This document shows positions 62,701 to 64,000 of a stretch of 64,000 nucleotides of DNA, one piece after another. Under the pieces are notes generated by a model. The model was given only the letters and a program-made list of their open reading frames with translations, did not search any database and was not told where the DNA came from. The DNA is from Caldibacillus debilis DSM 16016 (GTDB lineage: Bacteria > Bacillota > Bacilli > Bacillales > Caldibacillaceae). Within the stretch, counting starts at the first letter, position 1; each line of letters starts with the position of its first letter. A program made the position numbers and the translations under genes. The stretch lies in assembly GCF_000383875.1 (NCBI RefSeq), contig NZ_KB912913.1:62001-126000 (forward strand), given 5' to 3'.

Positions 62701-64000
62701 ACGTTTGTTCCGCTATGCGCTCCAATTGAAAAAAACGCTGCTTTCCGCCCTCTTGTTTCTCGCGATTGCCGTCGGCTGCGATGTGGCCGCCCCCTTCGTG
62801 GCCAAAACATTGATTGACCGCCATATCTTGGGGGTGGACGGTTATTGGGTGAAGACGGACGAAAGGAAGGGGGCCGCCTTTTTTGAAGGAGATTATTACC
62901 GGAAGGTCCGGGATCCCGAAGGAAAGGGAATGGAAGAGGGGGCGGCCACCCTTCTGCAGATCGGGAAAAGCTTTTATTTCGTTCCGGATTTGATTCCGCC
63001 GGAGGCAAAAAAACAGGTGAAAGACGGAAGGCTGGTCGTTCAAGCGGAAGGGACGGAAAAAACCTATCCCGCGGAAAAACTTACGGCAAAGGAAATGATG
63101 GGGTTTTACCGGCCGGAATTTCCGGCGATCGCCCTTTTCATCCTGGGCTATTTCGCTTTGTTCGCCCTTTCCGGGCTGTTTCATTTCGGCGAATATTACT
63201 TTTTGCAAAAAACGGCAAACCGGATTATTCAAAGAATGCGCAACGAGGCCTTTGAAAAGATCCAAACCTTGCCCATTTCCTATTTTGACAGCTCCCCCGC
63301 GGGGAAGATCGTGGCCCGGATCACCAACGATACGGAGGCGATCCGCACCCTTTATGTCACCGTTCTTTCCAATTTCGTCAACGGGTTCATTACCCTTTCC
63401 GGGATCTATGCCGCCATGTTTTTCCTGGACAAGAAACTCGCGGCCATGTTTTTGGCCGTGATCCCGGTCGTATTTTTGTGGATGATCCTTTACCGAAAAT
63501 TCGCCTCCCGCTACAACCGGGCCATCCGTTCGAAAAACAGCGAGATCAACGCGATGCTGAACGAATCCATTCAAGGGATGGCGATCATCCAAGCATTCAA
63601 CCGGGAAAAGCGGCAGGAGGAAGAGTTCGAAAAATTAAACGACGCCCATTTCCGCTACCGGAACAAATTGCTGTCGATCAATTCCCTGTCTTCCCACAAC
63701 CTGACCGGGCTGATCCGGGGGATCGTCCTCTTCGCCTTCATTTGGTATTTCGGATTCCAATCCTTGCATCTGGACGCGGCCGTCACCGTCGGAACCCTGT
63801 ATGCCTTCGTCGACTACATCAACCGTCTGTTTTATCCGATCGGCAACATCGTCAACCAGTTTGCCAACCTGGACCAGGCGATGGTGGCCGGGGAGCGCCT
63901 GTTCCGGCTTTTGGACGAGAAGGGCGAGCCCCTGTCCGATGAAAGGATTCCCCGCTATCGGGGGAATGTCCGCTTTGAACATGTCTATTTCGGTTACGAG
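62690..64000 (+). CDS. bmrD: Multidrug ABC exporter subunit BmrD, 5' part (runs off the window)
   Basis: The frame is open from TTG 62690 to the window edge (437 codons). It encodes the membrane half of an ABC exporter with six helices. An insertion of about 100 residues between helices 1 and 2 (about 45-140, ILGVDGYWVKTDERKG onwards) matches the extracellular domain that distinguishes BmrD. The GAGGAGG ribosome-binding site lies within the end of bmrC, and the genes overlap by 11 bases. The ATPase domain is only just reached (RFEHVYFGYE). Confidence 0.9.
   Translation, partial: MTGRRLFRYALQLKKTLLSALLFLAIAVGCDVAAPFVAKTLIDRHILGVDGYWVKTDERKGAAFFEGDYYRKVRDPEGKGMEEGAATLLQIGKSFYFVPDLIPPEAKKQVKDGRLVVQAEGTEKTYPAEKLTAKEMMGFYRPEFPAIALFILGYFALFALSGLFHFGEYYFLQKTANRIIQRMRNEAFEKIQTLPISYFDSSPAGKIVARITNDTEAIRTLYVTVLSNFVNGFITLSGIYAAMFFLDKKLAAMFLAVIPVVFLWMILYRKFASRYNRAIRSKNSEINAMLNESIQGMAIIQAFNREKRQEEEFEKLNDAHFRYRNKLLSINSLSSHNLTGLIRGIVLFAFIWYFGFQSLHLDAAVTVGTLYAFVDYINRLFYPIGNIVNQFANLDQAMVAGERLFRLLDEKGEPLSDERIPRYRGNVRFEHVYFGYE

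Overview
The window looks like chromosome of a moderately GC-rich, spore-forming, flagellated Bacillaceae. A Caldibacillus- or Geobacillus-like thermophile is my best guess from the gene content: a CotF-type coat protein, YteA, YndM, FosB, BmrCD and R2lox with the Geobacillus-type residues. No rRNA, tRNA, CRISPR array or intact insertion sequence was seen. Several loci are decaying: a lipoprotein, a cupredoxin copy and a GH94-like glycoside phosphorylase.

Layout. 1-20.9 kb is mostly housekeeping: the end of odhA and odhB, a fused NAD(P)H-hydrate repair enzyme, bioY under a BirA operator, SCO and cupredoxin proteins, a Crp/Fnr regulator, a nicotinamidase-like hydrolase, YteA, a Nudix hydrolase, an RNase H, motAB behind a sigma-D promoter, a fructosamine-kinase-like protein, Hsp20, a CzrA/CzcD metal-efflux pair behind its own operator, and a CotF-type coat protein. 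21.6-29.9 kb is a complete phosphate module, phoPR followed by pstSCAB1B2-phoU. The pst promoter carries four TT-rich hexamers at exact 11-nt spacing (PhoP box), so sensor and target lie side by side.

30.3-39.3 kb is the most unusual accessory block. A LuxR-type regulator diverges from a row of exported proteins: an LPDTA-anchored protein with three near-identical DUF5011-like repeats, an LPDTG-anchored SGNH hydrolase, two DUF6230-like proteins (one LPDTA-anchored), a DUF6114-like membrane protein and a secreted coiled-coil protein. The DUF6230/DUF6114 pairing is otherwise familiar from actinomycetes. A 15-bp dyad, nearly identical in two places, precedes two of the transcription units.

39.8-51.2 kb is a lipid-degradation region: two SCP2-like proteins, two acyl-CoA dehydrogenases with complementary missing motifs (probably one heteromeric enzyme), an enoyl-CoA hydratase, an SDR, a thiolase, an R2-like ligand-binding oxidase, a long-chain acyl-CoA ligase and an FMN-binding glutamate-synthase-like protein. 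The set suggests CoA-dependent breakdown of a bulky hydrophobic acid, with R2lox of unknown chemistry embedded in it.

51.4-64 kb holds the ruined GH94-like gene with an intact LacI regulator, fosB, a TPR protein, topB, a TlpA/ResA-like thioredoxin, a YmcC-like membrane protein divergent from a TetR regulator, and finally bmrCD. A 23-codon leader ORF, two tandem terminators and mutually exclusive pairings precede bmrC, which is the layout of a ribosome-controlled attenuator. bmrD runs off the right edge.
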